Below are positions 43,755 through 52,850 of a stretch of 64,000 nucleotides of DNA, in pieces; position 1 is the first letter of the stretch, and each line of letters starts with the position of its first letter. The translations under genes and the position numbers were made by a program. A model generated the notes under the pieces. The model worked only from the letters and a program-made list of their open reading frames with translations. It was not told the origin of the DNA and did not search any database. The stretch is taken from NCBI RefSeq assembly GCF_000828085.3, contig NZ_JXCA02000019.1:47797-111796 (forward strand). Reading direction: 5' to 3'. Source of the DNA: Scytonema tolypothrichoides VB-61278. Its GTDB lineage: Bacteria > Cyanobacteriota > Cyanobacteriia > Cyanobacteriales > Nostocaceae.

Positions 43755-46700
43755 ACGTGAGGTTCATTCAACATTGTATTATGATTACCAGGAACAAAGT
43801 GGATATCCAGAGGTTGAGCAGAAAACTTATCCCAGTCCAATCCTAGTTCATCTAAAATCTCAGAGTAGGCATGATTAACAACATCAATCTGGCTAGCCTT
43901 GAAAAACGTAATCTGAGCAGGATAAATTGCCTGTGGCATATAAACACAAGCTGTTTGAAAGTTAGTTTTGAAAACCTGCATCATACCTCGAACTTGCTTG
44001 ATTCCAACATCGGGAGGCAGTAAATTCACCATTTGCAACTGCTGTTTGAAGTAGTTCAGTTGCTCGTCTGGAGCAAGAACTTTGAGAGTTTCTTCGGATA
44101 CGTTTAAGCTCTTTCCGTAGATGTTTTCGTATATGCTGGCAATCATGTTCAGCCATCCAGCATCATCGCCATCAAAATCCAGTTTATTTGTTCTGTAACC
44201 AGGTGCACTAGAGTCTAAAAGGGCTAGTAGAGCCACCTCATATCCCTGCTGATGTAACTGAGTCGCCATCTCAAAAGCTACCATACCGCCAAAGGAATGA
44301 CCGCCCAAAAAGTACGGTCCAGAGGGTTGAATGGACTGTATTGCTTCAATGTAATAAGCTGCCATATCCTCGATTCGTCTGTGCGGCTTTGATTCCCCAT
44401 CAAGACCGAGTGGTTGCAATCCATAAAATGGTTGCTGTTTACCTAAGTGATGTGCCAGATTGTACAAATAGGTAGTATTGCCCTCAGCTCCTGGCACGCA
44501 GAAGAAAGGTGGCTTAGAACCATTAGGCTGAATAGGTACTAAAGCAGACCAATCTAAATCATCTATCGGTTGGCGAAGAATAGTCGCGAGTCGTTCAATA
44601 GTTGAGTTTTGGAAGAGTGTCGCCAAGGGGAGATTTTTCTTGAATTGCTGCTCAATCCGTGCCATGAGTTGCACGGCTAAAAGAGAATGGCCACCCAAAT
44701 CAAAGAAGTTCTCCCGGACTCCAACAGGATAGACACTCAGAACTTCTGCCCAAATTTCTGCTAGTTGTTGTTCCACGATGTCAAGAGGTGGGACAAAGCT
44801 AGTTTCTACAGCAAGTCGGTTTGTATCAGGTGCTGGCAGGGCACGGCGGTCTAGCTTGCCATTGGGAGTTAGTGGGAGGGACTCCAGGATGACGAATGCT
44901 GCTGGTATCATGTACTCAGGCAGCTTTGTTTTTAGGAAGGAGCGCAGTTCACTCTTTGTCACGGCTATGTGTGTATCAACTACCACATATGCAACCAAGC
45001 GCTTGTCTCCGGAAGTATCTTCACGGACAATGGCAACACAGGTATTGACATCCGGGTATTGAGTTAGTGCTGCCTGAATTTCTCCTAGCTCAATGCGGAA
45101 ACCGCGTATTTTGACTTGATAGTCCCTGCGACCTAAGTACTCTATATTGCCATCTGCTAAGTAGCGTGCTAAATCTCCAGTGCGGTACAATCGAGAACCT
45201 GGTTCTGAACTAAAAGGGTTGGGGATGAATTTTTCCGCTGTTGTTTCTGGGCGGTTGAGGTAGCCTAGAGCTAGACCTGCACCACTGATGTGCAGTTCTC
45301 CTGGTACACCTATCGGTACTGGTTGCAAATCGGGGTTGAGGATGTAAATCTGCGTGTTGGCAATTGGGCGACCGATAGGCACCTTCTGGCGATTACTCTC
45401 TGGTTTGCATTGCCAAAAGGTGACATCGATTGCCGCTTCTGTTGGACCGTAGAGATTGTGCAATTCGCACCCTAGACGAGCAAAAAAGCGTTCCTCAAGT
45501 TTTTTTGGCAGTTCTTCGCCACTACAGAACGTTCGCTTTAAGCAACTGCAACTTTCCAGACCTTGTTCTTCTAAGAAAACCTGGAGCATGGAAGGGACAA
45601 AATGCAGTGTAGTAATCTGCTGTTCTAAAATTAGGTTGACCAAGTAAGCACTATCTTGATGTCCACCCGGTTTAGCTACAACTAAACGCGCTCCAGTCAA
45701 TAATGGCCAGAACAACTCCCAAACTGACACATCGAAGCTGAAAGGGGTTTTCTGTAAAACGCAATCTGCTGCCGTTAATTGATAAGTTTCTTGCATCCAC
45801 AGCAGGCGATTGCAAATCCCTAGGTGGGTGTTCATCGCTCCTTTAGGCTTTCCAGTAGAGCCAGAAGTGTAGATGACGTAGGCGAGGTTATCAGATGTAA
45901 CTCCGCTGATGGGGTTTGATTCGCTCAATAGAGCGATTGCTCGAGCCGAGGTGTCTAAGCAGACGACACGCGCATTATGTTTGGGAAGAGACTCGACTAA
46001 CTGAGCTTTGGTTAGCAGGACTTGCACAAGAGCGTCTTGTAACATATAGCCCAAACGCTCAGAAGGATAAGTTGGATCAAGCGGCACATAAGCCCCACCC
46101 GCCTTGAGGATGCCAAGCAACCCTACTACCATTTCTAGTGAGCGTTCCACGCAAATGCCCACTAGTACCTCTGGTCCCACACCAAAGGTTTGCAAGTAGT
46201 GCGCCAGTTGGTTGGCACGATCATTTAACTCCCCGTATGTCAGTTGTTGGTTTTGAAACACAACTGCCACCGCATCCGGCGTGCGCTCTACTTGCTCCTC
46301 AAACCACTGATGGATACACTTATCTTGGGGATAATCTTTTTGAGTATCGTTCCATTCTACGAGCAACTGCTGTCGCTCGTTTTCTCTAAGCAAGGGCAAT
46401 TGCCAAATTTGCTGATGTGGATTCGCCACAATCCCCTCAAGCAATGTTTGGAAATGCCCTGCCATCCGTTCAATGGTGCTGCCATCAAACAAGTCAGTGT
46501 TATATGTCCAAATACCTTTGAGCGATCCTGTGATATCAACAATGGTCAAACTTAAATCAAAAGGACTCCCTTTTGACTCCGGAGTTATAGACTCCACAAT
46601 TAATCCATCACTATCCATAAGTGAGACTTGTCCCTCACTCTGGTGGGTGCGATCCCAGACGAGCGCCACTTGATCGAGTGGTGAACGGCTTGAGTCGCGT

Positions 46701-47902
46701 AAAGGTCGCAGTCGCTCGACCAGCAGGGCATAGGGATAGTCTTGGTGTTCTAGCGCACCTAACAGACAAGAGCGCACTCGGGAAAGCAAATCTCGAAACG
46801 TCGGATTTCCAGAAAGATCCGCACGACATACAACAGGATTAGCAAAGAAACCAACAATCTTTTCAAATTCCGCAAGGCTGCGACCAGCCATTGGACAGCC
46901 AATTAGGATATCTTCTTGATTTGTATAGCGTAGCAATAGTACCTGAAACGCTGCTAGTATGATTGTGTAAAGAGTTACACCTTCTGCTTTTGCTACTTCC
47001 AAAAGGTTGTGGATCAGTTTTTCACCAAAAACGAAAGAGTAGGAAGCGCCTTCGTAAGTCTGTACTGGTGGTCTAGGTCGATCTGTTGGCAAATTCAATA
47101 TCGGTAACTCACCAGCTAAGCGATCGCGCCAGTAGTTCCACAGCCGCTCTCCTTCTTGACTTGCTAACATTTGGTTTTCCCACCGCACGAAATCTTTGTA
47201 TTGCAGATTTTGGGGTGGGAGTGCTATCTGTTGACCTGTCTTGATTGCTTTATAAAACAGCCTAAGTTCACTAACAAGCAATTCCAAAGACCAAAAATCC
47301 ATCGCTATATGGTGTGCCGACATTAGCAGAATCACTTCCTTTGCCACCGATGCATCTGTAATGGTGTTTTTAATCAACAGATTAAAGCGTAGTACGGGTC
47401 CGTTGTTCAGGTCAAAGGGGCGATCGCTTTCACTCACAAGCCAGTTGCTCAAGTCATCTTGGCTCCAATTAGCAGCTTCTTGTATACTAAAGCAGACTTC
47501 TTGATTTTCTTGAATTGTTTGCACTGGTTCACCGTGCTGTGCGGTGTAGGTAGTTCTCAGAACTGAATGGCGCTCAATTAACGCTTGAGTTGCTTGTCGC
47601 AATGCTGCAATGTCTACATTCGACACTAAGCGTGCTGCATATGCAAGGTTGTAAGCAGCACTTAATGGTGCTAATTGATACAAAAACCAAACTGCTGTTT
47701 GTCTGTGGGAAAGAGGGTCAGTTTTTGCAATGTTAGTACGCTTTTGCAGTAGGTAAATAATTTCTTGCTTATATTGCTTAATTTGGGCCAATAACTCAGG
47801 GCTTAATACATCTTCGGGAGCCTCATAGCACAGTTTGTCGCCATTAACCCACAATTCTATACCTATTGCCGAAAGATTTTGGAGGAACTCTACTAAATTC
47901 AT
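43697..47902 (-). CDS. Nonribosomal peptide synthetase, dock-C-A(Ser)-PCP-TE
   Basis: 1401 residues, one complete termination module. Order: TubC-type docking domain (1-60, starting MNLVEFLQNLSAIGIELWVN), condensation domain with HHxxxD at His198 (AHHIAMDFWS), adenylation domain (about 505-1000; VIYTSGSTGKPKGA; A10 LTPNGKLDRRALP), carrier protein with Ser1073 (GGHSLLAVQL) and thioesterase with Ser1203 (GGHSFGGM). The adenylation pocket read by GrsA alignment is D-V-W-H-F-S-L-I-D-K, one residue from the EntF serine code, so L-serine is predicted. The start overlaps the PKS stop by 4 nt. It should condense serine with the PKS-bound acyl chain and release the product. Confidence 0.95.
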   Translation of the reverse strand: MNLVEFLQNLSAIGIELWVNGDKLCYEAPEDVLSPELLAQIKQYKQEIIYLLQKRTNIAKTDPLSHRQTAVWFLYQLAPLSAAYNLAYAARLVSNVDIAALRQATQALIERHSVLRTTYTAQHGEPVQTIQENQEVCFSIQEAANWSQDDLSNWLVSESDRPFDLNNGPVLRFNLLIKNTITDASVAKEVILLMSAHHIAMDFWSLELLVSELRLFYKAIKTGQQIALPPQNLQYKDFVRWENQMLASQEGERLWNYWRDRLAGELPILNLPTDRPRPPVQTYEGASYSFVFGEKLIHNLLEVAKAEGVTLYTIILAAFQVLLLRYTNQEDILIGCPMAGRSLAEFEKIVGFFANPVVCRADLSGNPTFRDLLSRVRSCLLGALEHQDYPYALLVERLRPLRDSSRSPLDQVALVWDRTHQSEGQVSLMDSDGLIVESITPESKGSPFDLSLTIVDITGSLKGIWTYNTDLFDGSTIERMAGHFQTLLEGIVANPHQQIWQLPLLRENERQQLLVEWNDTQKDYPQDKCIHQWFEEQVERTPDAVAVVFQNQQLTYGELNDRANQLAHYLQTFGVGPEVLVGICVERSLEMVVGLLGILKAGGAYVPLDPTYPSERLGYMLQDALVQVLLTKAQLVESLPKHNARVVCLDTSARAIALLSESNPISGVTSDNLAYVIYTSGSTGKPKGAMNTHLGICNRLLWMQETYQLTAADCVLQKTPFSFDVSVWELFWPLLTGARLVVAKPGGHQDSAYLVNLILEQQITTLHFVPSMLQVFLEEQGLESCSCLKRTFCSGEELPKKLEERFFARLGCELHNLYGPTEAAIDVTFWQCKPESNRQKVPIGRPIANTQIYILNPDLQPVPIGVPGELHISGAGLALGYLNRPETTAEKFIPNPFSSEPGSRLYRTGDLARYLADGNIEYLGRRDYQVKIRGFRIELGEIQAALTQYPDVNTCVAIVREDTSGDKRLVAYVVVDTHIAVTKSELRSFLKTKLPEYMIPAAFVILESLPLTPNGKLDRRALPAPDTNRLAVETSFVPPLDIVEQQLAEIWAEVLSVYPVGVRENFFDLGGHSLLAVQLMARIEQQFKKNLPLATLFQNSTIERLATILRQPIDDLDWSALVPIQPNGSKPPFFCVPGAEGNTTYLYNLAHHLGKQQPFYGLQPLGLDGESKPHRRIEDMAAYYIEAIQSIQPSGPYFLGGHSFGGMVAFEMATQLHQQGYEVALLALLDSSAPGYRTNKLDFDGDDAGWLNMIASIYENIYGKSLNVSEETLKVLAPDEQLNYFKQQLQMVNLLPPDVGIKQVRGMMQVFKTNFQTACVYMPQAIYPAQITFFKASQIDVVNHAYSEILDELGLDWDKFSAQPLDIHFVPGNHNTMLNEPHVQVLAKQLTICIERSQANG

Positions 47903-50900
47903 AACTCACCTCTAATCCTGGTGTTCTGACTAGATGTAGTGGTGGGTGCAACAAATGCCTTGGAAGTGGAATTAACTTTGAAAAGTTGCTCGCTCACAAG
48001 TTTTGTTAAACTAACGATACTTAAACCATCCAAGAATTTTGTGATCGGGATGTCCACAGCTAAATCTGCTTTGAGACGATTTCTAAGTTCGATAACCATC
48101 AAAGAATCAAGTCCCATTTGGTTTAAAGGCTCATCAATATTTAGCCCAGATGTAGTTATTCCTAGAGCTTTGGCAATCTGCTGTTGAAGGTAAGTAATTA
48201 ACAGTGATTGGCTTTGGTCTTTTGAAACTGCTTTTATTTGGTCTAAAAGTTGTGGTGCCTTGACTTTTTGTTGCTCTTGTGTTTTGAGCGATTTCTGTAG
48301 CTGTTGAGCTATTTCAGAAACGAAGTTGGGGTAAGATGAGGCTGAAAATTGCTGCAAAAACTTCGACCAGTTAACTTGCATCACCCCTATCTGAGCCGCA
48401 TCTTGTGGTAACAAATTTTCCAGGACGCTCAGTGCTTGCTGTGATTCGATAGGCTTTATCCCCTTGGTTGCCCATTGAACCTCACCTCTGCTACCAATTG
48501 CCTTTGCCATCCCGACCATCGACCAAGGTCCCCAGCTAATACTTAACCCTGGTAAAGTCAAAGATCTGCGATAATTAGCGAGAATATCTAAAAAGGCATT
48601 AGCCGCAGCATAATTTGCTAAACCCGCAGGACCAATTATAGATGCAGCGGAAGAAAAAAGCACGAAGAAGTCCAAAGGTAAGTCTTGTGTAAGAGTATGC
48701 AAATTCCATGCACCGCTCACCTTGGGTGCAAAAACTTTGGCAAACAGTTGCCATTGATGATCCACCAGCAGTCGGTCTTCAGAGACACCAGCAGTGTGGA
48801 TAATACCCCTTAACTGTGGCATCAATGTTTTGATTCGATTTAGTAAAGAGGTAACTTCCTCTTCTTGTGATACATCAGTTTGAATGACTACAACCTGAGT
48901 TCCAGTTTCTTCAAGTGCCCTAAGAGTTGCTGTAGCAGCTTCGTTAGGACTGCTACGCCCTACCAGAACTAGGTGCTTTGCCCCATGATCTACCATCCAT
49001 TGTGCTACTAGTAAACCAATGCCACCAAGACCACCTGTAATTAGGTAGGTAGCATCGGCTTTTAGCTGCAGAGATTTTTTGATAATTTTATTGCTGCGTA
49101 CTAATCGGTTAACATACCGTTGTCCATTGCGAAAAGCTATATGAGTTTCACCACTAGTTGGCTTGTGTGAATAAATTTCTGCAAAAAGGCTCTGTGCATT
49201 GTTATTTGCTACAGGGTCTAAATCCACCAGAGTACAGTTAAATTCTGGATGCTCATTTGTAATTACTTTTCCTAATCCCCACACAGGCGATTGAGCTACC
49301 CCAACAAGAGTAGATTCTACACCCACTCGTTGTGCTCCTTTCGTCACCAGCCACAAGGTAGGAGGCGGGGAAAATTCTTTACGAATCAAAGACTGGACTA
49401 GGGACAAGACACCGCCACATCCGGTTTGTGAGGCAACTTCTAAGTCTGCTACTGTTAGGGCGTCTGCCAAAACTGTATCTATACTCCACAAATAAATCGC
49501 TCCACGCAAGGGAGTTTTATCTGTAGGCACTCGTTCAAGTAGTAATTTGTGAAAGTCTTCTGGTAAGGCTGGGTTGATGCTGAACTGTTGATCTGCTATC
49601 TGTTTATACTCAGTACCAGGAAAGACGAGGATACAAGTTTCTTTTTGTGAGCGCAACAGTACGCTTAACTGCTGACCAATACCTTGATTGTCAGCAAAAA
49701 TTAGCCAACTTCCTAGTTCTGTTCTATTTTTGTTGTATAATTTGTTACTCTGCGTTCTGAACTGCTGTGCTTGAGGCTCTAGGCGATGCTCCAAGGGAGC
49801 CGCTTCGCGATTCTCGTGCCGAGAGGCTGCGCTAACGCGAATTTCTTCAACCGCAGGTATGTCATCTCCAATTGACTGCTGCTGTATACTCCCTTGCTCT
49901 CGCCAAACTATTTCATAGCACAAGTCTTGGATAAAGTTTGGTACATAGTGTTGCTTGTGTTCCCTGACTAAGACTGATAACAGTTCGGGCAGTAATTTTA
50001 TCTGTTCAGGAGAGAAATTCCCCGCCTGTTGCACTAACTGAACTAACTGTTCAATATTTCCCGCCTCAAGCAAGTTAGTGATAGGACTCTGGCTATTTTC
50101 TCCAGATAAAGACTCTGCCTGTTGATATCTTTGTTCAGAAGTTTCAATCCAATAGCGTTGCCTTTGCCAGGGGTAGGTTGGCAAGCTAATTAACTGTCGC
50201 TCATAGTCCCTGTCAAAACCAGACCAGTCTACAGGTACTCCACAGGTATATAATTTTCCTAAACTCTGGAGTATTTGCTGCCAATCATCCTGCTCTTGAC
50301 GCAGACTGGGGAGCCAAACGCCCACTCCTTCTGGAAAACAGTTGCGCCCCATTCCCAATAAGGTAGGTTTTGGTCCAATCTCAACAAATATATCATAACC
50401 ATAAGCATGAAGTGTCTTTATACTGTCAGCAAATCGCACACACTCGCGTAAATGGCGACACCAATACTCAGGCGTAATATCTTCTTTTGTTAATCGTTCT
50501 GCTGTCAGGTTGGAGATTAAGTCAATTTTCGGAGCAGTATATGTGATACTAGCAGCAATTTGATGGAATTCTGCCAGCATTGGCTCCATTAGGGGTGAGT
50601 GGAAGGCATGGGAAACCTGTAGCTTTTTTGTCTTAATTCCCTCTGCTTCTAGAGCATTACAAATTGACAAAACTGCCTGCCGTTCTCCAGAAATTACAGT
50701 GTTTTGAGGTTCATTTATCGCAGCAACTGCTACTTTTTCATTATTGATTTCAATAATACTGCGTATAGCCTCTGACGCCGCAAACACTACGGCCATTTCT
50801 CCGTCTGGCGGTAAACTTTGCATCAGGCGGCTTCTTTGGGCAATTAGCTTCAGTCCATCTTCCAGGCTCAAAACTCCCGCTACAGTTGCAGCAACATATT

Positions 50901-52806
50901 CTCCTAAACTATGACCCATCACGGCAGTGGGTACGACACCCCAAGATTTCCATAACTGAGAGAGTGCATATTCAATGGCAAATAAAGCAGGTTGGGTGTA
51001 AGCAGTCTGGTCTAGTGGGGAAGTCTCGCCTAGTTCAGGGTAAAGAACGGTTAGTAGTGATTTGCCTAAATAAGAATGTAAAATTTCATCACAACGGTCT
51101 AAAGTTTGCCGAAAGATGGGCGCAGTTTCGTAGAGTTGGCGTCCCATCCCAATATATTGCGAACCTTGTCCAGTAAATAAAAATGCGACTTTTGGACGCT
51201 TCTTGCTTTTTACCTGACTGCTGACAAGTGTGGTAGTTTCCCCCGAAGCCGTAAAAGCAGATAGTTCTTTTTGCAACTGCACGGTAGATTCAGCAACTAC
51301 GGCAAGGCGATAGTCAAAATGCGTACGCCCCGTATTAGCAGTAAAACATACATCTGCTAGCGACACATTAGGATGGTTCAAAAGAAACTCTTGATAACTT
51401 TGCGCCACCTCATCAAGTGCTTTCTCACTTTTAGCTGACAAGGTCAGAAGATGTACCGGACGTTCAATTACATCATCCTTTTGAACTTTGTTAGCGCAGC
51501 GGGACGCAGTCCATTTTGAATTTTGAATTTGTGGAGGTACTTCTGCCAAAACCACATGAGCATTTGTGCCGCCAAAACCAAAGGAACTTACCCCAGCTAG
51601 TGCTAAACCATTTCGTTGCGGCCAAGGGGACAAGGTTTGTTGAACTCGTAGCGGCAGCTTATTAAAAGGAATATAAGGATTTGGCTTTTGGAAATGCAGA
51701 TTTGGTGGAATTTGTCGATGTTTTAGAGACAACGCCACTTTAATCAACCCAGCAATTCCGGCTGCTGCTTCTAAGTGACCAATATTGGTTTTAACCGAAC
51801 CTACAGCACAGTAGTTTCCGAGGGGTCGATCCTGGGAGAGCACCTCTCCTAAAGCGTCCATTTCTATAGGATCTCCCAGCGATGTGCCTGTACCATGAGC
51901 TTCAATGTACTGCACCTGACCAGGCGAAACACCTGAGAATCGGTAAGCAGAGCGCAGAACCGCTGACTGTGCTAGTGGATTTGGAGCGGTAAGTCCATTA
52001 CTACGCCCATCCTGGTTGACTGCGCTTCCTTTAATGACAGCGTAAATGCGATCGCAGTCAGCCAAAGCTTGCGATAGAGGCTTCAAAATCACCACACCTG
52101 CCCCTTCGCCACGAACGTAACCATCTGCTCGGGCATCAAAGGTTTTGCAACGACCGTCAGCAGCCATGAACCCTGCTTTGGCAAAGTTAGCTGTAACTTT
52201 TGGCAACAATAAGGCATTCACTCCTCCAGCCACGGCAAGAGTAGACTCTTGGTTCCATAAGCTAAGACAAGCATAGTGAACCGCAACAAGTGAAGAGGAG
52301 CAAGCCGTATCAAACGCTACGCTTGGTCCAGTGAAGTTAAACACATAGGAAATGCGGTTAGCTGCTATGGAATGAGAAGTCCCAGTAGTCGTATGGATGT
52401 CTTCAGCAGAATGACCCCATGTCAATACAGAAAAATCTTGGGTTGATATTCCAATAAAGACACCTGTTTGCGTACCTGCTAGATGCTTGGGTATTTGCCC
52501 AGCATCTTCTAATGCTTCCCAGGTCACCTCCAGCAATAGCCGCTGCTGAGGGTCCATATTACTGGCTTCCCGTGAAGAAATACCAAAGAATGTAGGGTCA
52601 AACTGATCTACCTGCTCTAGAAAACCGCCCCAAGGAGTATTTATTTTTTCTAATTTTTCTGAGTCTGGATCTAAGTTCCACCGAGAAGGAGGCATTTCTG
52701 TAATAGCATCTACACCGTTGAGTAGGAGATGCCAAAAAGCTTCTGGACTATTAGCTTTAGGAAAACGACACCCTATTCCAATGATGGCGATTGGTTCTCT
52801 ATTCAT
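47899..52806 (-). CDS. Type I polyketide synthase, KS-AT-KR-ACP
   Basis: 1635 residues. Ketosynthase with Cys169 (DTACSSSLVA) and both histidines (EAHGTGTSLGDP, NIGHLEAAAG); acyltransferase with Ser633 (GHSLGEYVAA) and the malonyl-type HAFHS motif; no dehydratase or enoylreductase; ketoreductase with TYLITGGLGGIG near 1250 and Tyr1399 (ANYAAANAF); carrier protein with Ser1568 (MGLDSLMVIE). One malonate extension followed by beta-keto reduction is predicted, giving a beta-hydroxyacyl chain. The KR has Asp in the SEDRLL position, weakly pointing to B-type. An interspersed repeat lies in frame in the AT-KR linker (about 49782-49843). Operon with the FAAL gene (44-nt gap) and NRPS gene (4-nt overlap). 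Confidence 0.95.
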   Translation of the reverse strand: MNREPIAIIGIGCRFPKANSPEAFWHLLLNGVDAITEMPPSRWNLDPDSEKLEKINTPWGGFLEQVDQFDPTFFGISSREASNMDPQQRLLLEVTWEALEDAGQIPKHLAGTQTGVFIGISTQDFSVLTWGHSAEDIHTTTGTSHSIAANRISYVFNFTGPSVAFDTACSSSLVAVHYACLSLWNQESTLAVAGGVNALLLPKVTANFAKAGFMAADGRCKTFDARADGYVRGEGAGVVILKPLSQALADCDRIYAVIKGSAVNQDGRSNGLTAPNPLAQSAVLRSAYRFSGVSPGQVQYIEAHGTGTSLGDPIEMDALGEVLSQDRPLGNYCAVGSVKTNIGHLEAAAGIAGLIKVALSLKHRQIPPNLHFQKPNPYIPFNKLPLRVQQTLSPWPQRNGLALAGVSSFGFGGTNAHVVLAEVPPQIQNSKWTASRCANKVQKDDVIERPVHLLTLSAKSEKALDEVAQSYQEFLLNHPNVSLADVCFTANTGRTHFDYRLAVVAESTVQLQKELSAFTASGETTTLVSSQVKSKKRPKVAFLFTGQGSQYIGMGRQLYETAPIFRQTLDRCDEILHSYLGKSLLTVLYPELGETSPLDQTAYTQPALFAIEYALSQLWKSWGVVPTAVMGHSLGEYVAATVAGVLSLEDGLKLIAQRSRLMQSLPPDGEMAVVFAASEAIRSIIEINNEKVAVAAINEPQNTVISGERQAVLSICNALEAEGIKTKKLQVSHAFHSPLMEPMLAEFHQIAASITYTAPKIDLISNLTAERLTKEDITPEYWCRHLRECVRFADSIKTLHAYGYDIFVEIGPKPTLLGMGRNCFPEGVGVWLPSLRQEQDDWQQILQSLGKLYTCGVPVDWSGFDRDYERQLISLPTYPWQRQRYWIETSEQRYQQAESLSGENSQSPITNLLEAGNIEQLVQLVQQAGNFSPEQIKLLPELLSVLVREHKQHYVPNFIQDLCYEIVWREQGSIQQQSIGDDIPAVEEIRVSAASRHENREAAPLEHRLEPQAQQFRTQSNKLYNKNRTELGSWLIFADNQGIGQQLSVLLRSQKETCILVFPGTEYKQIADQQFSINPALPEDFHKLLLERVPTDKTPLRGAIYLWSIDTVLADALTVADLEVASQTGCGGVLSLVQSLIRKEFSPPPTLWLVTKGAQRVGVESTLVGVAQSPVWGLGKVITNEHPEFNCTLVDLDPVANNNAQSLFAEIYSHKPTSGETHIAFRNGQRYVNRLVRSNKIIKKSLQLKADATYLITGGLGGIGLLVAQWMVDHGAKHLVLVGRSSPNEAATATLRALEETGTQVVVIQTDVSQEEEVTSLLNRIKTLMPQLRGIIHTAGVSEDRLLVDHQWQLFAKVFAPKVSGAWNLHTLTQDLPLDFFVLFSSAASIIGPAGLANYAAANAFLDILANYRRSLTLPGLSISWGPWSMVGMAKAIGSRGEVQWATKGIKPIESQQALSVLENLLPQDAAQIGVMQVNWSKFLQQFSASSYPNFVSEIAQQLQKSLKTQEQQKVKAPQLLDQIKAVSKDQSQSLLITYLQQQIAKALGITTSGLNIDEPLNQMGLDSLMVIELRNRLKADLAVDIPITKFLDGLSIVSLTKLVSEQLFKVNSTSKAFVAPTTTSSQNTRIRGEL
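49782..49843. repeat. Interspersed repeat inside the PKS linker
   Basis: GC-rich stretch with words of this genome's dispersed repeats (ggcgatgctcc, gagccgcttcgcg, ggctgcgctaacgcg). In frame it encodes part of the linker between AT and KR domains (VSAASRHENREAAPLEH), a place where length changes should be tolerated. Confidence 0.6.
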
Positions 52807-52850
52807 TCTCTTGATTCTTGTGATGAATTAGCTTCATTTCATTCATTTCC

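Noticed and set aside
47899-52806. Dehydratase domain between AT and KR of the PKS
   Set aside because: No HxxxGxxxxP motif in that region; the stretch fits a linker plus the structural half of the KR.
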